From Sphingomonas populi (GTDB lineage: Bacteria > Pseudomonadota > Alphaproteobacteria > Sphingomonadales > Sphingomonadaceae): a stretch of DNA of 64,000 nt. Positions 40,011 to 47,875 of this stretch are shown in pieces. The stretch's first letter is position 1. Each line of letters opens with the position of its first letter. The position numbers and the translations under genes were made by a program. Below the pieces are notes generated by a model that was not told the DNA's origin, made no database searches, and saw nothing but the letters and a program-made list of their open reading frames with translations. The stretch covers positions 1 through 64,000 of the forward strand of contig NZ_SGIS01000013.1 of the NCBI RefSeq assembly GCF_004208535.1, given 5' to 3'.

Positions 40011-41795
40011 TCACGCCGCCAGATCGTAGGGCTTGATCTCGCCGTTGAGGTACAGGTTGCGCGCCTTGGCGCGGCTGAGCTTGCCCGAGGAGGTGCGCGG
40101 CAGCGTGCGCGGCGGGATCAGTTCGATCACGCAGTTCATGCCGGTGACGGAGCGGACGCGCTCGCGGATTTCGTCGCGCAGTCGCACGCGCTCGGCATCG
40201 TCCGAACTGCGGCACTGGACGAGCACGGCTGGGGTCTCTTCGCCGCCGGGGGTGGTGATCGCGAAAGCAGCGATGTCGCCGGCCTTGAAGCCGGGCAGTT
40301 GCTCGACCGCCCATTCGATGTCCTGCGGCCAGTGGTTGCGGCCGTTGACGATGATCATGTCCTTGGCGCGGCCGACGATGTAGATGTAGCCGTCCGACAT
40401 GTAGCCCATGTCGCCGGTGTCGAGCCAGGGGCCTGCACCGGCAGGATCGGGGACCAGACACGCGTCGGTCGCCTCGGCATCGCGGAAATAGCCGACCATC
40501 ACCGATGGGCCGGAACACCACACCTTGCCGATCGCGCGCTCGGGCAGGGGGGTGCCGTCCTCCTCGCGGATCTCCACCGTCATGTCGCGCACCGGCTTGC
40601 CGCAATTGACGATCGCGCGGTAACGCTGTGGCCGGTCCTGTCCGGCGGCGACGCCGGAAAGCTGGGTTTCCTCGACCAGTTCGACGCGAATGCCTTCGCC
40701 CGGCGGCATGATCGAGACGGCCAGCGTCGCTTCGGCGAGGCCGTAGCTTGGCAGGAATGCGCTCGCCTTGAAGCCGGCGTCGGCGAAAGCGTCGACGAAG
40801 CTCTGCATCACGTCGGGGCGGATCATATCCGCGCCGTTGCCGGCGAGCCGCCAGCGCGACAGGTCGAAGCGGTCGCCAGCGCGGGTCTGGCTGGAGATGC
40901 GGCGCGCGCAAATGTCATAGCCGAAGGTCGGCGAATAGCTGATCGTGGAGCCGGGATTGCGCGAGATCATGTCGAGCCACGCGAGCGGCCGGCGCGCGAA
41001 ATCCTCGGTCTTGAGGTAATCGCACGAAACCTGGTTGGCGATCGGCGAGAGGAAGCAGCCGACCAGCCCCATGTCGTGATACCAGGGCAGCCATGAGATG
41101 CAGCGATCTTGCTTGTCGAGCTGCATGCCGTGGCTGTGCGCGGCGAGATTGTTGAGCAGCGCGCGATGGGTGATGACGACCCCGTGCGGGAAGCGCGTCG
41201 AGCCGCTCGAATATTGCAGATAGGCGATGTCTTCGGGCGATGCGCCCGGCAGCGCCGTCTCGGGCGCGGCGCGCATCGCGAACTCGCTCCAGTCGACGCC
41301 GTCCACACCGGCAAGCCGCGCGGCTTCGCCCGCCATCTGCGCGAGCTCGGGCGGATAGACCAGCATCCTGGGGTCACAGCTCGCGAGCTGGACGCGGAGC
41401 TGTTCGATATAGGATTCGCGCCCGCCGAACGAGGTCGGCAGCGGCAGCGGCACCGGCCACGCGCCGGCATAGACCACACCGAAGAACAGAGCCGCGAACT
41501 CGGGGCCGGTTTCCGCGACCAGTGCGATACGATCCTTCGGCGCGACGCCCGCCGCGATCAGGCGGTTCGCTGTCGCCAGCGCGTCGGCGCGCAGTTCGGC
41601 GAACGTATAGGGAAGCACAAGATTGCCGCGCGCATCGTGGAAGTTGAGGCCACGCTCGCCGCTTGCCGCATAGTCGAGTGCCTCGCCCAGCGTGCCGAAA
41701 TCGGCGAAGCGCCGCGTCAGCGCATCTTCGGTCGGGGTGGCGGCCAGCGCCGGGTTTTCCAGCGTGTCGCCTGATCCCGCAAATATCGTCGTCAT
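40011..41795 (-). CDS. Fatty acyl-AMP ligase (FAAL family)
   Basis: A 594-residue adenylate-forming enzyme. The ATP loop YLQYSSGSTRFPHGVVITHR, SWLPWYHDMGLVGCFLSPI and PGSTISYSPTFGYDICARRI are characteristic of FAALs (FadD32-like). They activate fatty acids and transfer them to an acyl carrier protein rather than to CoA. The C-terminal part has WLDTGDMGYMSDGYIYIVGR and KDMIIVNGRNHWPQDIEWAV, ending with TSSGKLSRAKARNLY and its catalytic Lys. No polyketide or peptide synthase is adjacent, so the acceptor is unknown. Confidence 0.9.
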   Translation of the reverse strand: MTTIFAGSGDTLENPALAATPTEDALTRRFADFGTLGEALDYAASGERGLNFHDARGNLVLPYTFAELRADALATANRLIAAGVAPKDRIALVAETGPEFAALFFGVVYAGAWPVPLPLPTSFGGRESYIEQLRVQLASCDPRMLVYPPELAQMAGEAARLAGVDGVDWSEFAMRAAPETALPGASPEDIAYLQYSSGSTRFPHGVVITHRALLNNLAAHSHGMQLDKQDRCISWLPWYHDMGLVGCFLSPIANQVSCDYLKTEDFARRPLAWLDMISRNPGSTISYSPTFGYDICARRISSQTRAGDRFDLSRWRLAGNGADMIRPDVMQSFVDAFADAGFKASAFLPSYGLAEATLAVSIMPPGEGIRVELVEETQLSGVAAGQDRPQRYRAIVNCGKPVRDMTVEIREEDGTPLPERAIGKVWCSGPSVMVGYFRDAEATDACLVPDPAGAGPWLDTGDMGYMSDGYIYIVGRAKDMIIVNGRNHWPQDIEWAVEQLPGFKAGDIAAFAITTPGGEETPAVLVQCRSSDDAERVRLRDEIRERVRSVTGMNCVIELIPPRTLPRTSSGKLSRAKARNLYLNGEIKPYDLAA

Positions 41796-41910
41796 TATCG
41801 TCTGCGCCCTTGGTTGCGGATTTAATCCATCTCCGCCGCGATTTAAGCGAGCACCCCTGCTTACGCCAAGCGTTCAAAATCGGGTTCGACTGTGGCACAA
41901 TGATGGCGCA

Positions 41911-42450
41911 ATGTCTCGTGCCACCCCCGAGGAGCGTCGTCGCACCGTGCCGCCGCTCGATGCTGCGACGCTGGAACGGCTTGCGCTACGCTATGTCGAG
42001 CGCTTCGCGACGACGCGCGGGCGGCTTTCGGCGTATCTGATGCGCAAGATCCGCGAGCGCGGATGGGAGGGCGAGCCCCCGGACACGGTCGCGCTGGCCG
42101 AGCGTCTCGCCGAGCTCGGCTATATCGATGATCGCGCGTTCGGTGAGGCGAAAGCGGGGGCGATGCTGCGGCGTGGCCTCGGGCGCCGCCGCGTTGCCGG
42201 TGCGCTGCGGGCGGCCGGAATCGGTGCGGAGGATGCCGCCGCGATCGCGCCGAGCGTGGAAGCAGGCGGGCTCGCGGCGGCGCTGGCGTTCGCGCGGCGC
42301 CGGCGGATCGGGCCGTTCGCGACCGACATCGCCGACCGCGCGTTACGCGAAAAGCAGATCGCGGCGATGATTCGCGCCGGACACGATATGGATATTGCGC
42401 GAAAAATCGTAAAAATGGTGCCGGGAGAAGGTCTGGAGGTGCTCGACTGA
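41911..42450 (+). CDS. recX: Regulatory protein RecX
   Basis: A 179-residue basic helical protein fitting RecX: LERLALRYVERFATTRGRLS, YLMRKIRERGW, LAELGYIDDRAFGEAKAG, LRRGLGRRRVAGALRAAGI. RecX proteins limit RecA filament growth. Here it is far from recA, as often in alphaproteobacteria. ATG at 41911 (MSRATPEERRRTV) is chosen. Longer in-frame starts run into the promoter of the ligase gene. Confidence 0.83.
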   Translation: MSRATPEERRRTVPPLDAATLERLALRYVERFATTRGRLSAYLMRKIRERGWEGEPPDTVALAERLAELGYIDDRAFGEAKAGAMLRRGLGRRRVAGALRAAGIGAEDAAAIAPSVEAGGLAAALAFARRRRIGPFATDIADRALREKQIAAMIRAGHDMDIARKIVKMVPGEGLEVLD

Positions 42451-42504
42451 TCTTTTTTAACGCGCGCCTGCATGCTATTCTCCTGTGCCGGGGGATTGTT
42501 AGTC

Positions 42505-43092
42505 ATGCGTAACGAAATTGTTTCTGCTCCTGACGAAAGTGGTTGGGCGGATACCGACGGAGGCGCCGGGCCGGGCGGTCCGCCGGGGTGTGCGTATGCG
42601 GGCGTGGTGAAATGGTTCGACGTGACGCGCGGCTTCGGCTTCATGGTCGCCGATGACCCTTCCGTTGGCGATATCCTGATCCATTTCTCGGTGCTGCGTC
42701 CGCATGGCCGTCGCAGCCTGCCCGAGGGTGCGCGGATCGAGTGTCTGGCGGCCCCGCGCGAGCGCGGGCTGCAGGCCACCGAAATCCTGACGATCGACCT
42801 TACCAACGCGATCGAGCCGCCGGTGCGGGTGCGTACGAGCGGCGACCGCGTTGATCCGACCGCCCTGCTGGATTCGGCGGGTGCGTTCGAGCCGGTGCGA
42901 GTGAAGTGGTTCAACCGGCTCAAGGGCTATGGCTTCCTCGTCCGCGCGAGCGACAATGCCGATGTGTTCGTCCACATGGAAACGCTGCGCCGCGCCGGGC
43001 TGGGCGAGGTCGAACCCGAACAGACGCTCAGCGCCCGCATCGTCGATGGCGCCAAGGGGCCGCTTGCGGTGCTTGTGCAGACGGCTGAGTAA
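42505..43092 (+). CDS. Double cold-shock-domain protein
   Basis: A 195-residue protein with two cold-shock domains. The first has VVKWFDVTRGFGFMVADD with ILIHFSVLRPHG, the second RVKWFNRLKGYGFLVRASD with DVFVHMETLRRAG. RNP-1-like aromatic motifs are intact in both. The linker (residues about 95-130) is polar. Two-domain CSPs are common in alphaproteobacteria and act as RNA chaperones in cold or stationary phase. It lies 6 bp upstream of a DUF192 gene, and the pair is a conserved neighbourhood in this group. Confidence 0.92.
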   Translation: MRNEIVSAPDESGWADTDGGAGPGGPPGCAYAGVVKWFDVTRGFGFMVADDPSVGDILIHFSVLRPHGRRSLPEGARIECLAAPRERGLQATEILTIDLTNAIEPPVRVRTSGDRVDPTALLDSAGAFEPVRVKWFNRLKGYGFLVRASDNADVFVHMETLRRAGLGEVEPEQTLSARIVDGAKGPLAVLVQTAE

Positions 43093-43098
43093 ACGCGC

Positions 43099-43608
43099 GT
43101 GAGACTGCGAACCGCTACGATCGCCGGCTTGCTGGCGGCGGTGAGCCTGTCGCTGGCAAGCTGCGGGCGGGGTAATCCCGCCGCAGACGGCGCTACGGCG
43201 CAGAAAATCGTCGTCACCATCGCGGGCGCGGGCGGGCACCACGCCTTCACCGTCGAACTGGCGAAGACCGCGGCGGCGCAGGAACAGGGCCTGATGTACC
43301 GCACCGACATCCCGGCCGATGGCGGCATGCTCTTTTATCCCTATCCGCCCGACGGTGGCGCGCCGCGCGCCGCCACCTTCTGGATGAAGAACACGCCAAG
43401 CCCGCTCGATATCCTCTTCATCCGGCCCGACGGGACGATCGCGCGGATCGCCGAACAGTCGCCGCCGTTCTCGCAAACGCCGATCCCCTCGGGCGAGCCG
43501 GTTGCGGCGGTGCTGGAGCTTCGCGGCGGGCGTGCGCTCGATCTCGATATCAGCGCCGGCGACACGGTGCGGTGGGACGGCGGGCCGAGCGGGGCCACCA
43601 AGCGCTGA
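43099..43608 (+). CDS. DUF192 family lipoprotein
   Basis: A 169-residue protein starting at GTG with a lipoprotein signal (LLAAVSLSLASCGRG, lipobox Cys near residue 22). The DUF192 domain follows: FTVELAKTAAAQEQGLMYRT, MLFYPYPPDG, ATFWMKNTPSPLDILFIRPD, GRALDLDISAGDTVRW. DUF192 is widespread but without an established biochemical role. It follows the cold-shock gene by 6 bp. Confidence 0.88.
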   Translation: MRLRTATIAGLLAAVSLSLASCGRGNPAADGATAQKIVVTIAGAGGHHAFTVELAKTAAAQEQGLMYRTDIPADGGMLFYPYPPDGGAPRAATFWMKNTPSPLDILFIRPDGTIARIAEQSPPFSQTPIPSGEPVAAVLELRGGRALDLDISAGDTVRWDGGPSGATKR

Positions 43609-43650
43609 ATCGCGGTTGATGGCAGGCGCGCCACAGGCTAAGCGGCGCAT

Positions 43651-44043
43651 ATGGGACTGAACCTCAATCCGTTTACGTGGTGGACCGGCGCCACCCTCGG
43701 CACCATCATCGGGCTGCGCGGCAAGGCGCGGGTCGGCGAGGATGCGCTCGGCAACGTCTATTATGAGGGCGGCAAGGACACTGCCGGCAATCCGCGCCGC
43801 TGGGTGATCTACAGCGGTTCGAACGACGCGAGCCTGGTCGCGCCCGAATGGTTCAGTTGGCTGCATCATCAGGTTGATGACGTGCCCGATCGCGCGTTGC
43901 CCGCGCCGCGCGCGTGGCAGAAGCCGGCGGTCGCCAATTTGACCGGCACCGCGCTTGCCTATCGTCCGCCCGGTGCGCTCGAAAAGGGTGGCCACCGCGC
44001 CGCCGCGACCGGCGACTACGAAGCCTGGACGCCGGACGCGTGA
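43651..44043 (+). CDS. NDUFA12-like NADH:ubiquinone oxidoreductase accessory subunit
   Basis: A 130-residue protein with the NDUFA12/B17.2 signature: TIIGLRGKARVGEDALGNVY, YEGGKDTAGNPRRWVIYSG, APEWFSWLHHQVDDVPDRA. In alphaproteobacteria and mitochondria this subunit joins complex I. The C-terminal GYRP-like tail (TALAYRPPGALEKGGHRA) is conserved. It overlaps the following DUF2155 gene by 4 nt, a pairing frequent in alphaproteobacteria. Confidence 0.92.
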   Translation: MGLNLNPFTWWTGATLGTIIGLRGKARVGEDALGNVYYEGGKDTAGNPRRWVIYSGSNDASLVAPEWFSWLHHQVDDVPDRALPAPRAWQKPAVANLTGTALAYRPPGALEKGGHRAAATGDYEAWTPDA

Positions 44044-44690
44044 CCGCTCGGCTGCTGGGCGGGGTGGCGCTCGTCGCGCTGCTCGCCTGCGGCGGCTGCG
44101 GCAAGGATCAGCCTTCGGAGACTGCCGCGACGGGCAAGACGGCGCCGCGCACCGCACTCGAAGAGGAAAGCGGCCCGTCCGATATCGTGACGGTCGATGT
44201 CGATCAGGACGCCAATCCCGCCGCCGGCGCGACGCCGATGGCGCAGCGCGTCGCCGTGCTCGGCGTGCTCAACAAGCGTAACGGCGCCACGCGCGAGGTG
44301 ACTCTCAAGCCCGGCCAGGCGGCGCGGATCGGCGATGCGGTGATCCACCTGCGCGCCTGCGAGCAGACCGCGCCGTGGGAACCCGACCATTATACCGGCG
44401 CGTTCGTCCAGCTCGACGTGAAGCAATATGACGCGAAATGGCACCGCGTCTTTTCGGGCTGGCTCTACAAGGAGCGCCCCTCGCTCAACGTCGTCCTGAA
44501 CCCGATCTACGACGTCTGGCCCAAGATCTGCGCGATGACCTTCCCGGCCGGCGGCCCCGACACGGTCGCGATCGGCAACGAGTCCGGCGAGGCGCGGTCG
44601 AGCGCGAAGAAATCGGCGCCCGCCGACGGCGACAGCACCCCCGCGACGCCGACCGAGCCTTCCAACGCGGACGACAGCAACGCGAGGTAA
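44040..44690 (+). CDS. DUF2155 domain lipoprotein
   Basis: A 216-residue protein starting at GTG (overlap GTGA) with a lipobox-like signal (LGGVALVALLACGGCG). The DUF2155 domain shows AVLGVLNKRNGATREVTLKP, AVIHLRACEQTAPWEPDHY, GAFVQLDV and RVFSGWLYKERPSLNVVLNP, followed by YDVWPKICAM. The function is unknown. It is restricted to alphaproteobacteria. The last 60 residues (after KICAM) are polar and overlap the end of aat on the opposite strand for 184 bp. Confidence 0.88.
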   Translation: MTARLLGGVALVALLACGGCGKDQPSETAATGKTAPRTALEEESGPSDIVTVDVDQDANPAAGATPMAQRVAVLGVLNKRNGATREVTLKPGQAARIGDAVIHLRACEQTAPWEPDHYTGAFVQLDVKQYDAKWHRVFSGWLYKERPSLNVVLNPIYDVWPKICAMTFPAGGPDTVAIGNESGEARSSAKKSAPADGDSTPATPTEPSNADDSNAR

Positions 44691-45265
44691 GACGCGCGCG
44701 GCACCTCGACCGCGCCGAGCGAGGCGAGGTGTTCGGTCATGAACTGGCAGTCGAGCAACGTGAAACCGCCGAAGCGCAACCGCGCCACCAGCCATGCGAT
44801 CGCCACCTTTGAGGCGTCGCGCGCGCGGCTGACCATGCTCTCGCCAAAAAACGCGCGGCCCAGCGCGAGGCCGTAGAGGCCGCCGACCAATGTCGGCCCC
44901 TCCCATATTTCGACCGAATGCGCGAAGCCCATTGCGTGGAGTTCGCAAAATACGCGCTCGATCTGGCCGTTGATCCAGGTGTCGGGCCGGTTGGCCACGC
45001 TCTGGGCGCACAGCGCGATCATTTCCGGGAAGGCGGTGTCTGCGGTGACGCGGTAGCAGTCGTTCGCGACGGTCTTCTTCAGCGAATGCGAGAGGTGGAA
45101 ACCGTCGAGCGGCAGGATCGCGCGCTGGCGCGGTTCGACCCAATAGACGCTGTCGGCATCGCGCGAATCGGCCATCGGGAACACGCCGACCGAATAGGCA
45201 CCGAGCACGAGCTGGGGATCGAGCTGGAGTGTGCCGGCGGGCGCGTCGCTGCGCGGCGCTCTCAT
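44507..45265 (-). CDS. aat: Leucyl/phenylalanyl-tRNA--protein transferase
   Basis: A 252-residue enzyme that adds Leu or Phe to N-terminal Arg or Lys, marking proteins for ClpAP (N-degron pathway). Family blocks: LVLGAYSVGVFPMADSRDAD, WVEPRQRAILPLDGFHLSHS, DTWINGQIERVFCELHAMGF, SVEIWEGPTLVGGLYGLALG, FFGESMVSRARDASKVAIAW and FTLLDCQFMTEHLASLGAVE. The last 45 residues are longer than in E. coli and lie antisense to DUF2155. It overlaps the upstream ParA-type gene by 4 nt. Confidence 0.94.
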   Translation of the reverse strand: MRAPRSDAPAGTLQLDPQLVLGAYSVGVFPMADSRDADSVYWVEPRQRAILPLDGFHLSHSLKKTVANDCYRVTADTAFPEMIALCAQSVANRPDTWINGQIERVFCELHAMGFAHSVEIWEGPTLVGGLYGLALGRAFFGESMVSRARDASKVAIAWLVARLRFGGFTLLDCQFMTEHLASLGAVEVPRASYLALLSSALEGSVGVAGVLSPSAGADFFALDRASPDSLPIATVSGPPAGKVIAQILGQTS

Positions 45266-45975
45266 CCGGCGAGGCGGCGCTCGATCGCCTGCCAGAGTTG
45301 TGCGAACGCCTGCCCGCTTGCGGATTTCCCCGCGAACGCGCCGACTGGCTCGCGCCGGGTCGTCATCGATTCGATCACGCTCGCCATCGGGATCACCGGC
45401 CAGTCGGGATGGGCTTCGAGCGCGGCGGCGTGGAGCTTGCGGCGGCGATCGACCATCGAATGCACCGGCAGCACGTTGGCCTTGGCGCCGAGGTGCCTGA
45501 GCACTTCGGCGAAGGCGCGTTCGGACAGCGGCGAGGGGATCACCGGCACGACGATCAGGTCGGCGGCGCGCATCACCTGATCGCTCGTTTCGGTCAGCCC
45601 GGGCGGGCAGTCGAGCAGGATGCGGTCATATTGCTTGCGCAGGCCGGTCAGCAGCTTTTGCAGCCGCTTCTTGCGATCGAGTTCATGGAACAGCACGTCG
45701 AGCCCGCGCAGCGACGCGTCGGCGCCGATCATGTCGAGGCGGGGGATCGCGGTCTTGCGGATCAGGTCGCTTGCGTCGGCATCCTTGAGAAACACCGATT
45801 GCGCGGCTTCGCGCGCGCTTCCGGTCGCGAGCATGAACGTGCTGGCGGCCTGTGCGTCGAGATCCCACAGCAAGGTGCGCCGCGCCGAAAGCGTCGCCGC
45901 GCACCACGCGAGATTGACGGTGAGCGTGGTTTTACCAACGCCACCCTTGAGACTGTAGATCGCGATGGTCGACAC
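45262..45975 (-). CDS. ParA family ATPase
   Basis: A 237-residue deviant-Walker ATPase: IAIYSLKGGVGKTTLTVNLA (Walker A with the signature Lys), LLWDLDAQAASTFMLA and DRILLDCPPGLTETSDQVM, then LIVVPVIPSPLSERAF. It lacks a ParB partner here. Standalone ParA-like proteins position other cargo such as chemoreceptors, carboxysome-like bodies or the division machinery. It overlaps aat, and the coupling has no obvious functional meaning. Confidence 0.85.
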   Translation of the reverse strand: MSTIAIYSLKGGVGKTTLTVNLAWCAATLSARRTLLWDLDAQAASTFMLATGSAREAAQSVFLKDADASDLIRKTAIPRLDMIGADASLRGLDVLFHELDRKKRLQKLLTGLRKQYDRILLDCPPGLTETSDQVMRAADLIVVPVIPSPLSERAFAEVLRHLGAKANVLPVHSMVDRRRKLHAAALEAHPDWPVIPMASVIESMTTRREPVGAFAGKSASGQAFAQLWQAIERRLAG

Positions 45976-46009
45976 GAATGCACCTCCTGACGCGAGACGC
46001 TATATCGTG

Positions 46010-46039
46010 GCGGTGCCGAGCGCTAGGCATCGGCACCGC
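46010..46039 (-). terminator. Strong hairpin after the lipoprotein gene
   Basis: GCGGTGCCGA (46010-46019) pairs perfectly with TCGGCACCGC (46030-46039) around a 10-nt loop. It lies 15 bp beyond the stop of the minus-strand lipoprotein gene and before the ParA-type start. A T-run is absent, so it may be a Rho-assisted or partial terminator. Confidence 0.55.
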
Positions 46040-46054
46040 ACCACCCGCGAGTTT

Positions 46055-46432
46055 TTACGCCTTGCAGGCCTGGGCGGGCTTGCCGGGCACGGTGAGCGTG
46101 ATGCCGGTCTTGTCGCCCTTCAGCTCGTAACCGTCGGCCTTGTACGCATCGCCAGCCTTCTCGGCGGTCAGCTTGGTGAGGCTGCCTGCCTTATCCGGCT
46201 TGATGAGCACCTGCTTGTCGCCCTGGAAGAAGTCGACGATGAAGACGCTCTGGTCCTTGCAGCGGAACGTGACTTCCGACGTCATCGACGGCGGCAGCTC
46301 GACCGGCTTGCGCTTGGCGAGTTCGGCGGCGTTCGGGTCGGGCGAGGTCGAGGTGACTTCGGTCGGTTTGGGGTTGCAGGCTGCAAGCGACACAAGCGCA
46401 AGCGCGGCGGCGGGGAGGAGCAGTTTCTTCAT
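46055..46432 (-). CDS. Small hypothetical lipoprotein
   Basis: A 125-residue protein with a clear lipoprotein signal (MKKLLLPAAALALVSLAACN, Cys19). The mature part is small and beta-rich (SEVTFRCKDQSVFIVDFFQG, DGYELKGDKTGITLTVPG, ending ACKA), resembling the MliC-type lysozyme-inhibitor fold. The Cys pair (FRCKD and QACKA) would be a disulfide. The MliC-like reading is inferred from pattern only. Confidence 0.7.
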   Translation of the reverse strand: MKKLLLPAAALALVSLAACNPKPTEVTSTSPDPNAAELAKRKPVELPPSMTSEVTFRCKDQSVFIVDFFQGDKQVLIKPDKAGSLTKLTAEKAGDAYKADGYELKGDKTGITLTVPGKPAQACKA

Positions 46433-46611
46433 GGTGGGGTTGCTTCGCCTATGCGAAACATCGCGTCAACTCTCTTGCATACGCAATAAAATGTTTTTTC
46501 CTTGCAAGCACGCAAGCTATGGAATTTGTCGGATAAATCTCTCGGGCGGTCGCACCGAACATGCTGGAACGGCTTTCGTTCAGAATGCGGCAGCGCGGAA
46601 TTTTCGGCGAA

Positions 46612-47109
46612 TCAGGTATCGAGATAGGCCGCCAGTTCGCGCCACACGGGCGCCTTGGCGTCCAGCCCGATCGTGTGCATGGCGCTGCTGGAGGGCAAAG
46701 CGTGGACCGCGTACCGCACCGCCGCCGGTCCAAGCTGGCGCAGCCCGTGTTTGTACGACGCGCCACCGTTGAAGCCGATCGCGCGCAGATCGGGCAGGGT
46801 GGCGACGAGCGCGGCGAGATCGTTGGCGCTGATCTCGCGCAGCGCCGCATCGGTGCTGCCCGCCCGCTGCGCGCTCGCCACCACGTCCCACAACCCGACC
46901 CGGTTGGCGAGCAGTCGCGCCAGCCGCGCATCATAGTCGAGCGGCACGAGGTCCTCGTCCACCACCCCCGACATCAACCGCCAGAACTGGTTCTGCGGAT
47001 TGGCATAATAGCGCCGCGCCGCCAGCGAGCGTTCACCCGGCAGGCTGCCGAGCACCAGCACGCGCACGCGCGGATCGACCACGGGCGCGAACGATCGTTT
47101 GATCGTCAC
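46612..47109 (-). CDS. DNA-deoxyinosine glycosylase (UDG family 6)
   Basis: A 165-residue protein with family-6 UDG/HDG motifs: VLVLGSLPGERSLAARRYYA followed by NPQNQFWRL (motif 1 region), LLANRVGLWDVVASAQRAGS, IGFNGGASYKHGLRQL and ALPSSSAMHTIGLDAKAPVW. The family removes hypoxanthine and sometimes uracil from deaminated DNA. ATG at 47109 overlaps the vapC stop by 4 nt, so it may be co-translated with the toxin-antitoxin pair. Confidence 0.87.
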   Translation of the reverse strand: MTIKRSFAPVVDPRVRVLVLGSLPGERSLAARRYYANPQNQFWRLMSGVVDEDLVPLDYDARLARLLANRVGLWDVVASAQRAGSTDAALREISANDLAALVATLPDLRAIGFNGGASYKHGLRQLGPAAVRYAVHALPSSSAMHTIGLDAKAPVWRELAAYLDT

Positions 47110-47501
47110 GCGGCGGCGGCGATGTCGGTCTGTGCGAAATCATTGCCCTTGTAGAGCAATGGCGCGGCTTCGCTCCGCGCCAGCGCATAGGCAAAGCAAT
47201 CGCCGTAGTTCAGGGCGGCGGCGTGATAGCCTTTGCCGAAATGGCGATAGGCTTGCCGCGCGATCCGTGCGTGATCGTGTGTGACCGCAACGATGTCGAT
47301 GGCGAAATGGTCGATCAGCCGATCCAGTCGCGCGCTCAGTCCGTCATCCCGGTTCGAATCGATGACGATGCCGGCCTCGACGTAATTCGCCGCCGAGATG
47401 CACAGATGGCCGGTTTCCCGCAGCAGGATTGCAAGGAATCGCGGCGTTTCCGGTTCCTCGCGCAGCAGGCAAATCAGGACCGAGGTATCGACCGCGATCA
47501 C
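47106..47501 (-). CDS. vapC: VapC-type PIN-domain toxin
   Basis: A 131-residue PIN ribonuclease. The acidic active-site residues are Asp5 (MIAVDTSVLICLL), Glu42 (ISAANYVEAGIVID) and the Asp pair region in AALNYGDCFAYALA, with the C-terminal PLLYKGNDFAQTDI. VapC toxins cut tRNA or rRNA. It overlaps the antitoxin gene by 4 nt upstream and the glycosylase gene by 4 nt downstream. Confidence 0.92.
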   Translation of the reverse strand: MIAVDTSVLICLLREEPETPRFLAILLRETGHLCISAANYVEAGIVIDSNRDDGLSARLDRLIDHFAIDIVAVTHDHARIARQAYRHFGKGYHAAALNYGDCFAYALARSEAAPLLYKGNDFAQTDIAAAA

Positions 47502-47776
47502 CGGGGCAGGCCGTGTTCGTCGTACAGCAAGTCATCATAATCCTTGGCGGTCATGCCGCCGCGCCAGCGTTCGCGGCTTCCCTCGACGATGTCGTAGAAT
47601 TGCAGCTCGCGCTTTCGCATTGCGTCCGGGGTGCGTGCCCGCTCGCGCCGAACCGCCGTCAGCCGCTGGCGCAGTGCATCGGTAACGACCTGTGTGATGC
47701 TTTGTCCACTTTCCTCGGCCAGGGCCTCGGCAAGGCGGCGTGCTTCGGGACTTTTGATGTTGAGTTGCGTCGCCAA
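47498..47776 (-). CDS. vapB: VapB-type antitoxin (Rv0623 family)
   Basis: A 92-residue antitoxin beginning at TTG (MATQLNIKSPEARRLAEALA), with GGAGG five bases upstream. The N-terminal part is a ribbon-helix-helix DNA-binding fold (SGQSITQVVTDALRQRL) and the tail (MTAKDYDDLLYDEHGLPR) should bind the VapC active site. The frame is open further upstream into cysK antisense, but no homologous start lies there. Confidence 0.9.
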   Translation of the reverse strand: MATQLNIKSPEARRLAEALAEESGQSITQVVTDALRQRLTAVRRERARTPDAMRKRELQFYDIVEGSRERWRGGMTAKDYDDLLYDEHGLPR

Positions 47777-47875
47777 TTCTACCTCCGGGCGGTGTTTTTC
47801 TACCACAATGAGAAATTGCTGTCGCCGGAGATTTGCATGGATTGTCGCGGCTCGCGGCATCGCTATTTGAGAGGC

